DNA of 64,000 bases, taken from assembly GCA_016713865.1 (NCBI GenBank), contig JADJOG010000019.1, forward strand, positions 1-64,000, given 5' to 3'. A model generated the notes under the pieces. That model saw only the letters and a program-made list of their open reading frames with translations, was not told the DNA's origin and did not search any database. The DNA is from Flavobacteriales bacterium. Lineage in GTDB: Bacteria; Bacteroidota; Bacteroidia; Flavobacteriales_F; PHOS-HE28. The translations under genes were made by a program, and so were the position numbers. Shown here piece by piece: positions 55,968-64,000 of this stretch (its first letter is position 1; every line of letters starts with the position of its first letter).

Positions 55968-58900
55968 TCATTCAGCTACCAGTCTTGCAGAGTGTAACAC
56001 CGTCCCGTCCTGTACGATTCTCAAGAGATAGACGCCCGATGGCAATCCGTTTCGGTCGATTCGTTGAATACGGGAGTCGGTCGCGCGTTCCGCCAGGACC
56101 AATCGACCGTGGATATCGTGGAGTTCGATGAACCCCGCGCTCGTTACTCCTGCACCCGCAACTACATAAAGCACGTCGCCGAATGGATTCGGCACCACAA
56201 GGATGCCCTCGCCCAACGGACTAGAATTGGAGAGTGTAATGACATCGAAGGCCTCCGATGTGGCCAAGCAACCATAAGGGCTCAGTACCTCAACGGTATA
56301 GCTGCCTAGCTGATCGATTGCCAATGAGGAGCTGGTAGCGCCCGGAATTGGTTGGCCGTTCAGGTACCATTGATGGCCATCACCGGGAGCCGTCTCGAGG
56401 ACATCGCCCCAAGGCTGCGAAACAACGGGACCGAAGAGCGCGCAATCCACGAGCGTGTTCAGGACCGTGTTGGTGTGTATGGGCGGATTGTAGTCGAAGA
56501 AGATGTCGGCTGCATTGGTCACGACCGCTGGGACAGGAGCCCCTGCGAGCATAGGCATGCGGAAGGTGATGAATCCTTGGCTGCCAGCGAAGTCAGTCGT
56601 GCTGTCCGGTAAGAGGATGTTGTAGAAGCGCACATCAAGCAGGCCCTCATTGGTTATCCGCGCAAGACTGATTTGATGAGATGCGCCAAGGACTTCAATG
56701 CGCGAATGATCGAGCAGATCCGAAAGCGTATCTGTAATGAGCACGTGGTATGCGGTGGCTGTGCCCGTATTCTGAAAGCGGATGGTGTAGTCGAGGTGTT
56801 CCGTATCGTGTGGGATAGCGCCATGCACGCCGTACCCCACCGGTTCCACCTGCTTGTCGTTGGGGTCGTACGCACAGGCCAGCACCCAGTCGCGATGCGC
56901 TTGTGCGCCTGCGGGATTGCCGTGTTCATCAACAAGCGTGGCGGCAGCACTCACTTCAAGGGTCTCCCCATGAAGTCAACATCGGGGTTAGGGATGGTGA
57001 TCGCCAATGTCTTCGATTGGAACTAGCCCAAGACGCCGCTGTTCCAGCTAATCGTGGTGCCATTGCTGGCGGCCCCCGGGTCGTTCGCACTGAGCACCGA
57101 TCCGAAAAGCTCGCTCACTTCGACCTCCACGCTGCCATAGAGAATACTATTCCCCGAATTGTGGATCGTGATCCAAACAGGCTGCACGCCTCCGCAGGGA
57201 CCTTGGCCGGGTTCGATATGGAGCTCTGCATTGGCCATTTGCCCCGCAGGCTGATAGCCAAAGTCGATTTCTTGCGCGACGGGCGCCTCGGGGGTGAGCT
57301 GCACGGAGTACGAAGTGGGCGTTGTCGAGGCCCAGCCCTGTAGCGGCACACTCGATGGCGCTGATACCTGATGCGTGCCGATGCCTGCGGGAATCGTGTA
57401 CTCACCGGTAGAGGAGGTGAGCACAGCAGAAAGCAGTGTCGTATTCGCCGATGGCACGAAGGCTAATGCCTGCTCATCGGGTCCTCGAACGCCGTCGCCG
57501 TTCGCATCAACGAAAACCACACCCTTGATCTGATACGCATCGGAATTGGTGTGGCTAAACATCCAGTTGGATTCGTTCTCACCGGGGCCATCGGTATAGT
57601 AGAGCAGTTCATAAGGCGGGCGAGTGTCCAAAATGGGCTGCACATCGAAAAAGCCGATTGGCCATTCGTTGAGCAGTATGCTCGGCGGACTGAAAGCGGC
57701 GCCTCCCAGATTCTCAGCGTAGGCGTACACGCTTGAGTTCTCGAATTCGCCGGAGATGCTTAACCGGAAGATCAAGTCGCCATCCCCGTCGCCATCTGGA
57801 TCAAGGATCTGCACGGGACTCGCGGAGTAACTGTTCTCCATCGACTGGTAAGGCACGCAGACCAATTGCCTCGGCCCCCACGCATTACCGCCGAGGTTCC
57901 TGTGCCAGCTGAACCGCACCTCCGGTTGTCCGTCATTCGGGAACGTGGACCACACGTCTTGGAGGCCATCGCCGTCCATGTCGTAGAACACGAGCGGGGT
58001 GTGGGGCATGATTCCGGGCTCCAACTCGATTGGTAAAGGACTGCTCAGCGCGCCTCCGCCGTTATTCCATAGGACGAACGTCCCAAACATGGTGAACATG
58101 TCAGGCGTAACCTCCGCAGCACCGTCGTTATCCAGGTCACGCAGGGTCAGTCCATAATCATCGAGCACGGGATCCGGCCCATACACAAGGTTTTCCTCGG
58201 AGAAGTTGCCGTCACCATCATTCAGATAGGCGAAGATTACCGTTGGGAAGAATGAGCGCAGCACCACATCCAAATCGCCATCCCCATCAAAATCGGCGAC
58301 ACCCACCAGCCCTCGGGAGCTTCCGCTGCCAACGATGGCCAATACAGGATCGAGGAATTGGAACCCGCCCAGATTCTTGGACCATGCGAATGAACCTTGG
58401 TCCTCGCTGACGAAATAGAGGTCGGGAAGAAGGTCCGCGTCCAGCTTGGCTACTTGAGGGAAGGCGATGATGTTGCCCGGTCCGGCCCACGCACGAGGAC
58501 CAAGCATTGGGGCATCGAATGCGCCGTTGCCGAGGTTGCGGCGGAAGCGGGTGCCACCGTAATGCGGGCTTCGCTCAAAGATGTCCGCCAAGCCATCGCC
58601 ATTCAGGTCGATGTGGAATTCATGCACGAAGTGGATGTTACCCGGCAGCAGGTATTCCCATCCGGCAAAGGTCCCATCGCCATTGTTCCGGTACAGGTCG
58701 AAGCCATTGTTCACCACATCCAGATCGCCGTCGCTATCCAAGTCGGCTAAGCGCATATCAACGGTCCAGTTCTGCCCGCACGGGAAGCAATGCTCCATCA
58801 ATTCTTGCGGCGGAACGTCCTGCAATGTGAATGAAGAACCTGTGCCATCGTTCTCATACCACCTGATCGGTCGGTTGGTATCGAACAGATAAGTCACCAC

Positions 58901-59809
58901 ATCCAGGTCGCCGTCCCCATCGACGTCGCCGAAGTCAGACATGTCTGAGAGCACGATGTCCAGGAGAATCGGAGCTTGCAGGAATTGCCCACTGCCATTG
59001 TTCACGTATAGCCTGGCATCGTTGGGACCGTAGGTGATGATATCCGGAAAGCCGTCGCCCGTAAGGTCGGCGGTGGTGAGATAGGTCTGCTGGAATTGAT
59101 AATTGATGGAGGCGTTGATGATGACTTCATTCCCGTCGAAATAGCCCACCAGCATGCCGCTGTTGTATGTGAAAAGCCAATCCACCGGCCCTGTGCCATC
59201 CAAGTCTGCGAAATCCGCATCAATCAAATCGGACCCGTTGTAGCCGAACTCGTCAGGATTGAAACCTCCAGCATTGAGGTAATACCTCCAAGTTCGCGCG
59301 CTGGGGAAATTCTGGCTCCAACGCACCACGATGTCACCCAAGCCATCGCCATTCACATCTTGACAATGAAGGAAGTTGAAGCCCTGCCCGTCCGGAAGCA
59401 CCACATGCATGAGCGTATCCCAAGGGGCGAAGGTTCCATCTCCAAGATTCAGCCGCTGGAGGAAGTAGTTGCCATCCGGCTCCTCGACCCGCACCACGAT
59501 ATCAATCGCACCATCCCCGTTCATGTCGAAGGTCTGTGCGCTGAAATTCGGGGAAAGGTTGTCAAGGACCACCGGAGGCAGATAACCTCCAGAACCATTG
59601 TTCATGCAAATGCCAATGGACCACTCCGCCGTGAAAAATGCATCGATGAGGCCGTCGCCATCGATGTGCATGGGGGTGAAACTGTAGAAAAAGATGGTCG
59701 GGTCCTGCTGAGGCAGCTGAACCGGTTCGGCGAACTGGGCTCGACTTGCCGCATGGAGGAGTACCGAAAGGGCCAAGCAGGCCGCCGTGCGAATGGTATT
59801 TCGGGTCAT
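55968..59809 (-). CDS. Giant FG-GAP/VCBS-repeat protein with T9SS sorting domain (disrupted)
   Basis: Secreted protein of about 1,280 residues. ATG 59809 opens a signal peptide (MTRNTIRTAACLALSVLLHA). At least eight FG-GAP/VCBS-type repeats with Asp-rich Ca-binding turns follow (FDMNGDGAIDIVV, VNGDGLGDIVVRW, DVDGDGDLDVV, LDSDGDLDVVNNG, DFDGDGDLDVVLR, DPDGDGDGDLIFR). An SdrD-like segment (VKGVVFVDANGDGVRGPDEQ) and a DUF7619-type domain (DPNDKQVEPVGYGVHGAIPH) lead to the T9SS type A domain (NPFGDVLYVVAGAGVTSAGF, LPSGVYLLRIVQDG). An in-frame TAG at 57025-57023 and a base loss near 56966 split it into ORFs 57023-59809 and 55968-56954. Surface adhesion or carbohydrate contact is likely. Confidence 0.85.
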
Positions 59810-59864
59810 GACCGCAAGCTATGCAACGTGGCTGATCCACAGCCACGCAACCAACCGATGCGGC

Positions 59865-60850
59865 CTACTTCACCTCGGCCAGCTTCCCCTTCAGCATGTT
59901 GATCACGCCGATTTCCGTGGGGTCGACGCCTTTCTTCTCCGCCCAATAGAAGCTCACCCAGTCGCCGAGGTTGATCAGGAACAGCTGCCGCGCGAAAGCG
60001 GTATCGCCATGGCTCCATACGTCGTGTATGTGCGGCGTGTACTTGCGGAAGACATCCTTATTGATCTCCATGCGCATCTGGCTGCGCTCGTGGTCCTCCT
60101 TGTGCCGGAAGATCACCACGGCCACATCGTCCTTGCCGCCGGCCCAGCCCACCAGTTCGTTGTGGTTCATCTCGGGGATGGCGTGGTGCCAGCAGAGCTC
60201 TTTGCTGTTCTCGTTCACCTGCTGCCGGAAACGGATGCTCACGGCCTCGGTGCTGGCCTCGCTGTAGATCACCAAGCGCTTGCCCACGAGTTTTTCAGTG
60301 AGGTCCTTGGCTGCGGCTTGATCTTCGGTTTCTCATCCTCCAGCATGTTCGCGGCGGTCTTGATCGCGCCCTCGAAGCCATCGCCGATGATGCCGAAGTG
60401 ATGAAGAATGAAGAACTGCTGCACCAGCGAAAAAGCCAGCATGGTGCGTGGCGGGTTGCCCCCCGGGATCACGATGTGGTCGAGGCCCTTCGCTTTCGCG
60501 ATGTCAAGCATGGCGCCGCCACTGGTGATCACGGCCACACGGGCGCCTTTGTTCAGCGCTTGTTCCATGGCGGCGAGCGTCTCTTCGGTGTTGCCGCTGT
60601 AGCTGCACGCGATCACCAGGCTCTTGTGGTTCACATAACCCGGCAGGTAGTAGTTGTTATAGACCTCGATGGGGCACTTGGCCTCCTTATGCACCAGCTG
60701 CGCCGCGATGCGCCCGCCGATGCCGCTGCCACCCAAGCCGGTGACGACCACGTTGCCATAAGGCCCGCCGGGGGCTTTCAGTTGGGCCTTCCGGCCGATT
60801 TCCAGTGCTTCCTTCAGTTGCTTGGGGAAGGCGTCGATGAGGTGCTGCAT
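59865..60850 (-). CDS. Bifunctional phosphoglucose/phosphomannose isomerase (frameshifted)
   Basis: SIS-fold isomerase of about 328 residues, interconverting fructose-6-phosphate with glucose-6- and mannose-6-phosphate. The first SIS domain has GNVVVTGLGGSGIGGRIAAQ and SLVIACSYSGNTEETLAAME (sugar phosphate loop); the second has GKRLVIYSEASTEAVSIRFR and the catalytic-type HHAIPEMNHNELVGW. The ending DWVSFYWAEKKGVDPTEIGV and INMLKGKLAEVK is typical. The frame changes near 60312 (KPQPRTSLKN in one frame, AAKDLTEKLVGKRLV in the other), giving ORFs 60269-60850 and 59865-60287. It may supply mannose-6-phosphate for the glycan genes of this region. Start is ATG 60850. Confidence 0.88.
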
Positions 60851-60868
60851 GATCGTGTTAGTGCGGGC

Positions 60869-60885
60869 CGGCCTGCCGCAGGCGG
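60869..60885. repeat. Short extragenic palindrome
   Basis: GCCTG-CCG-CAGGC, with flanking C/G pairing, in the 143-base gap upstream of the isomerase gene. It shares the CCTGCCG core with the palindrome at 29606-29621. Confidence 0.35.
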
Positions 60886-60993
60886 GTCGAAATTAGGGGC
60901 GCTGATACGCTAGAGCGATGTCGTGTGTTGCCAGACGCGCGCAACCTATGTGAATGCAGCTGGGCAAGGGCCCATCGAAGAATCGCTCACCCA

Positions 60994-61671
60994 TCAATGA
61001 TGGATATGATAATCGACCAGGTCAACCACGGTCGAATCGTTAGTTGGCCTGTGAGCAACCCGCCGTACCAATCCAATGTCCTTGGCGAACCACTCGATAG
61101 TGTATCGCGGTGTTTGATCGAAATAGTTCGCGGCGATACCCTCAACGCGCTTCACCACGATGCAAGGTGAATAGGTAGCCCCTGAAGCCATTATCAATTG
61201 AGCATCAATGGCAATTGTCCTTGCTTTCGTGCGACCATAGTGCGAGCCGCCCCAGAAATACTCGGCCCCAAGGGACTCCGAAAGAAGAACCTCTGCGCAT
61301 ACGGCATCTGATACCGAAGTGGCATCATACCTCATCCGCGTGTAGCGGTATAGCGGATATCCATCATAGACAGGAAGCCTTAAGGTTCGCTCTGCACAAC
61401 AACCCACGAGGCCGTGGTTCGGATCCCATTTTGAGGACAACACTGCGTGCAATTCATAATCCGTGGAGGTTGTGATCGTTCGACCATCAGAATATGACCA
61501 CCAAGAACCTGGGAACGCAGGGAGGTATGAATCAGGTTGGATGACGCTTTGGAACGGCTCGACAACAGGGGTTCTTTGATTGCATGGTTGGCCCTCAGCG
61601 CCCTCTTTGGAGCAACTAGCCTTCAACAGAACAACGAGGGCTCCAAGAAATATGAATGAACGGCCGCGCAC
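60994..61671 (-). CDS. Lipoprotein of unknown function
   Basis: Lipoprotein of 225 residues. The start at 61671 gives MRGRSFIFLGALVVLLKASC with a Cys after a hydrophobic run (lipobox KASC). The mature part is beta-rich (YLPAFPGSWWSYSDGRTITT, RTLRLPVYDGYPLYRYTRMR, ARTIAIDAQLIMASGA, IVVKRVEGIAANYFDQTPRY) and ends in HRPTNDSTVVDLVDYHIHH. Base composition is more AT-rich here than in neighbouring genes, which fits a surface protein gene with relaxed codon use or a recent arrival. No motif is recognised. The frame is intact. Confidence 0.6.
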   Translation of the reverse strand: MRGRSFIFLGALVVLLKASCSKEGAEGQPCNQRTPVVEPFQSVIQPDSYLPAFPGSWWSYSDGRTITTSTDYELHAVLSSKWDPNHGLVGCCAERTLRLPVYDGYPLYRYTRMRYDATSVSDAVCAEVLLSESLGAEYFWGGSHYGRTKARTIAIDAQLIMASGATYSPCIVVKRVEGIAANYFDQTPRYTIEWFAKDIGLVRRVAHRPTNDSTVVDLVDYHIHH

Positions 61672-61790
61672 GAGGCCAAGTTAGCTGATATGTCTGCGGC
61701 ATCAATTTGAACGATTGGGGGTGAGTGACTATATCGGAAAGGGCCGCATCTGGACCAATACGAACTCGGGCCACTCAACACAGCGGCGGA

Positions 61791-61798
61791 TACCTTCG
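61791..61798 (+). promoter_or_regulatory. Bacteroidota -7 promoter element for lysS
   Basis: TACCTTCG, 19 bases before ATG 61818. It lies inside the longer ORF from 61725 and so supports the shorter start. Confidence 0.5.
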
Positions 61799-61817
61799 CC
61801 GCCTCTTTCCCCAGACC

Positions 61818-63353
61818 ATGTCCCACGCCCTTTCAGACCAAGAAGTCGTGCGCCGCGAGGCGCTCCAGAAGCTCCGTGCCCTTGGCATCGACCCCTTTCC
61901 CGCCGCTGAGTACAAGGTGAACAGCACCGCGCACGAGGTGAAGGGACTCTTCAAGGAGGAAGGTGAGCCAGCGCAAGTGACCATCGCCGGCCGCATCATG
62001 AGCGTGCGCCTCATGGGCAAGGCCAGCTTCGCCGTGCTGCGCGACCACACCGGCGACCAGCAGATCTACGTGGCGCGCGATGAGGTGTCGCCCGGCGACG
62101 ACAAGACGATGTACGACGAAGTGTGGAAGCACCTCCTGCACCTCGGCGACTTCATCGGCGTGCAAGGGCATGTGTTCAAGACACGCACCGGCGAAATCAC
62201 CGTGCATGTGAAGCAGCTCACCATCCTGGGCAAGGCACTGCGCCCGCTGCCCGTGGTGAAGACCGACGAGGCCGGCAATGTGCATGATGCATTCACCGAC
62301 CCCGAGCAACGCTACCGCATGCGCTACGTTGACCTCAACGTGAACCCGCAGGTGAAGGAGACTTTCCTGAAGCGCTCACGCATCGTCTCCGCCATGCGCG
62401 CCTTCATGACCGAGAGCGGTTACCACGAAGTGGACACACCTGTGCTGCAGCCCATCCCCGGCGGCGCGGCGGCGCGTCCCTTCATCACGCACCACAACGC
62501 GCTCGACATCCCGCTCTACCTGCGCATCGCCAACGAGCTCTACCTCAAGCGCCTCATCGTAGGCGGCTTTGAGGGCGTGTTCGAGTTCAGCCGCAACTTC
62601 CGCAACGAGGGCATGGACCGCACGCACAACCCAGAGTTCACCATCATGGAGCTCTACGTGGCGTGGAAGGACTACCGCTGGATGATGGACTACATGGAGC
62701 GCATGCTCGAGCGCGTGTGCATCGCAGCGAACCCCGGGTCTGGGCCCGGGGCAGGCGCCTCTGTGGTCTTCGGCGAGAACACCATCCACTTCACGGCGCC
62801 CTTCAAGCGCATCACGATGTGCGGCAGCATACAGGAGAAGACCGGCGCCGATGTGCTGGAGATGGACGAGCCAGCCCTGCGTTCGCTCTGCGCGAAGCAT
62901 GGCATCCATGTGGAGCCGAGCATGGGCAAGGGCAAGCTGATCGACGAGCTGTTCAGCGCCCTGGTGCAGCCGGAATTGATCCAGCCCACTTTCGTGTGCG
63001 ACTTCCCTGTGGAGATGAGTCCGCTATGCAAGAAGCACCGCGACGATGCACGCCTCACCGAGCGCTTCGAGCTTTTCGTGAACAGCTTCGAGCTGGCCAA
63101 TGCCTACAGCGAATTGAACGACCCCATCGATCAGCGCGAACGTTTCGAGGAGCAAGTGAAATTGCAAGCACGCGGCGATGACGAGGCCATGTTCATCGAC
63201 CAGGATTTCCTGCGCGCGCTGGAGTACGGCATGCCACCCACCAGCGGCGTGGGCATCGGCCTCGATCGTTTGGTGATGCTGATGACCAACAACCCCGCGA
63301 TCCAGGAGGTGCTGCTGTTCCCGCAGATGAGACCTGAAAGGCCGAATTCGTGA
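61818..63353 (+). CDS. lysS: Lysyl-tRNA synthetase (class II)
   Basis: Charges tRNA-Lys; 511 residues. ATG 61818 (MSHALSDQEVVRREALQKLR) is the family start and follows the promoter element at 61791. The N-terminal OB-fold anticodon-binding domain is GRIMSVRLMGKASFAVLRDH. Class II motifs: motif 2 in FEFSRNFRNEGMDRTHNPEF and motif 3 in PPTSGVGIGLDRLVMLMTNN, with LYLRIANELYLKRLIVGGFE between. An insertion (NPGSGPGAGASVVFGEN) follows motif 2. The frame is intact. The neighbouring PH-like gene follows at 65 bases. Confidence 0.96.
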   Translation: MSHALSDQEVVRREALQKLRALGIDPFPAAEYKVNSTAHEVKGLFKEEGEPAQVTIAGRIMSVRLMGKASFAVLRDHTGDQQIYVARDEVSPGDDKTMYDEVWKHLLHLGDFIGVQGHVFKTRTGEITVHVKQLTILGKALRPLPVVKTDEAGNVHDAFTDPEQRYRMRYVDLNVNPQVKETFLKRSRIVSAMRAFMTESGYHEVDTPVLQPIPGGAAARPFITHHNALDIPLYLRIANELYLKRLIVGGFEGVFEFSRNFRNEGMDRTHNPEFTIMELYVAWKDYRWMMDYMERMLERVCIAANPGSGPGAGASVVFGENTIHFTAPFKRITMCGSIQEKTGADVLEMDEPALRSLCAKHGIHVEPSMGKGKLIDELFSALVQPELIQPTFVCDFPVEMSPLCKKHRDDARLTERFELFVNSFELANAYSELNDPIDQRERFEEQVKLQARGDDEAMFIDQDFLRALEYGMPPTSGVGIGLDRLVMLMTNNPAIQEVLLFPQMRPERPNS

Positions 63354-63418
63354 AGTCCGCTGAAGAAAGAAGGTGGACTGAACAAATGCGGCCGGAGAGA
63401 GGCTAGCAACTCGGAGGC

Positions 63419-63946
63419 ATGGGCGAGGTGATCCGGCCGCTTCTGATTCTTCGGCCCCGCCGGTGGAAATGGTTGGGAGTGCTGGCCATCGGTGTCCTTT
63501 TCATGGTCGGTGGTTGGTGGATGGCGCAACACGCTCACGAACCATTCAAGAGGGGTGTCGGCTGGTTCAGCTTGATCTTCTTCGGACTCGTCGCGGTGGT
63601 GTCGGTGATCCAGCTGATACCAGGCACCTCACGAGTGGTGGTCACCACCCATGGTCTCTATGTGAAGTCCTTATTGCGTAACGTTCATTACAACTGGAAC
63701 GATATCGAACGGTTCGGCGTGGCCGAATGGACCCAGTGGCACGGACCGTTCCGGCTGCGGCACCGATATGTCGGAATCCTGTTCATTGAGGGCTCGAAGC
63801 ATCTCCTTCGGCATCAGCACATGCAGGCCTGGGCCACTGCTTTCTGGGGCTATCATGCCAGCCTGCCTGACAACTACGGATACCAGCATCAAGAGCTAGC
63901 GGATACACTGAACGGCTATCTCGAAGCATCGCGCAACCGTGCGTGA
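63419..63946 (+). CDS. STM3941-like membrane protein with PH-type domain
   Basis: Protein of 175 residues with two membrane segments (WLGVLAIGVLFMVGGWWMAQ at about 19-38 and FSLIFFGLVAVVSVIQLIPG at about 50-70) and a soluble C-terminal part with the PH-like pattern (TTHGLYVKSLLRNVHYNWND; YNWNDIERFGVAEW). The ending ASLPDNYGYQHQELADTLNG is the usual close of STM3941-family proteins (LPDxYGxxxxELxxxLN). The start (MGEVIRPLLILRP) has no evident promoter; it may be co-transcribed with lysS. Function unknown. The rest of the window to base 64000 shows no gene. Confidence 0.65.
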   Translation: MGEVIRPLLILRPRRWKWLGVLAIGVLFMVGGWWMAQHAHEPFKRGVGWFSLIFFGLVAVVSVIQLIPGTSRVVVTTHGLYVKSLLRNVHYNWNDIERFGVAEWTQWHGPFRLRHRYVGILFIEGSKHLLRHQHMQAWATAFWGYHASLPDNYGYQHQELADTLNGYLEASRNRA

Positions 63947-64000
63947 ATGACCGCATGCTTCTCCGAGATTCGTCCAAGGGAATGCGGCCCGAGCGGAAGG

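Noticed and set aside
1379..64000. tRNA, rRNA, CRISPR arrays, transposases and prophage genes
   Set aside because: Scanning the gaps and reading frames gave no T-loop-like tRNA core, no regularly spaced repeats and no transposase or phage motif.

Overview
The window reads as chromosome of an uncultured, high-GC member of the Bacteroidota, most likely order Flavobacteriales. The support is: three proteins ending in type IX secretion (T9SS) sorting domains; the purD / DUF6341 / DUF6427 neighbourhood; MbnP-, DUF3667-, DUF4412- and SusC-free outer-membrane-type genes; few Shine-Dalgarno sequences; and promoters of the Bacteroidota type (TANNTTTG, here mostly TACNTTCG) placed just upstream of start codons. 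It looks like a metagenome-assembled or uncorrected long-read contig, because about a third of the genes, including housekeeping ones such as uvrC, are split by single-base frame changes whose two halves join into normal family-length proteins. I annotate those as single genes and give the lesion position in each entry.

Layout. 1-9.6 kb: end of an aldehyde dehydrogenase, a huge di-heme beta-propeller protein, lpxD, a VapBC-type toxin-antitoxin pair, uvrC and a serine hydrolase. 9.7-15.4 kb (+): a coupled run of DUF3667 - glycosyltransferase - DUF3667 - class-3 aldehyde dehydrogenase, then a T9SS cargo protein. 15.4-21.1 kb (-): a DJ-1/PfpI-YHS lipoprotein, a Tat-signal thioredoxin-reductase-like flavoprotein, then a probable envelope metal-handling run (helical His-rich protein, tiny membrane protein, WD40-T9SS protein, MbnP-like lipoprotein, CKGSCH membrane protein). 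21.1-23.2 kb: LysE exporter, acetyltransferase and glycosyltransferase. 23.3-26.7 kb (+): ECF sigma factor, triple-repeat anti-sigma-like protein, TonB-like secreted protein, terminator, outer-membrane barrel.

26.8-33.6 kb: yebC, a nitrate-sensor-type histidine kinase, an acyl-CoA carboxylase carboxyltransferase, and a TPR histidine kinase with a LuxR-type response regulator. 33.7-38.7 kb: lipoprotein, thioredoxin-like protein, purD, DUF6341, DUF6427, purQ. 38.7-46.2 kb: CotH/lamin-tail secreted protein, metG, LD-carboxypeptidase, DUF4412 protein, yraN, rluB-like. 46.3-52.9 kb (+): a tightly overlapping run of scoB, three GT-C-type membrane proteins and a polyprenyl-phosphate glycosyltransferase, probably an envelope glycosylation unit. 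52.8-64 kb: 3'-5' exonuclease, conserved small protein, serine hydrolase, lipB, a giant FG-GAP/T9SS protein, phosphoglucose/phosphomannose isomerase, a lipoprotein, lysS and a PH-like membrane protein.

No rRNA, tRNA, CRISPR array, insertion sequence or prophage was recognised. No stretch above 300 bases is without a gene. The observations most worth following are the minus-strand metal/redox run (15.5-20.7 kb), the DUF3667 sandwich, the scoB/GT-C operon, the unnamed duplicated C-terminal tail of the di-heme protein, and the near-leaderless promoter arrangement.
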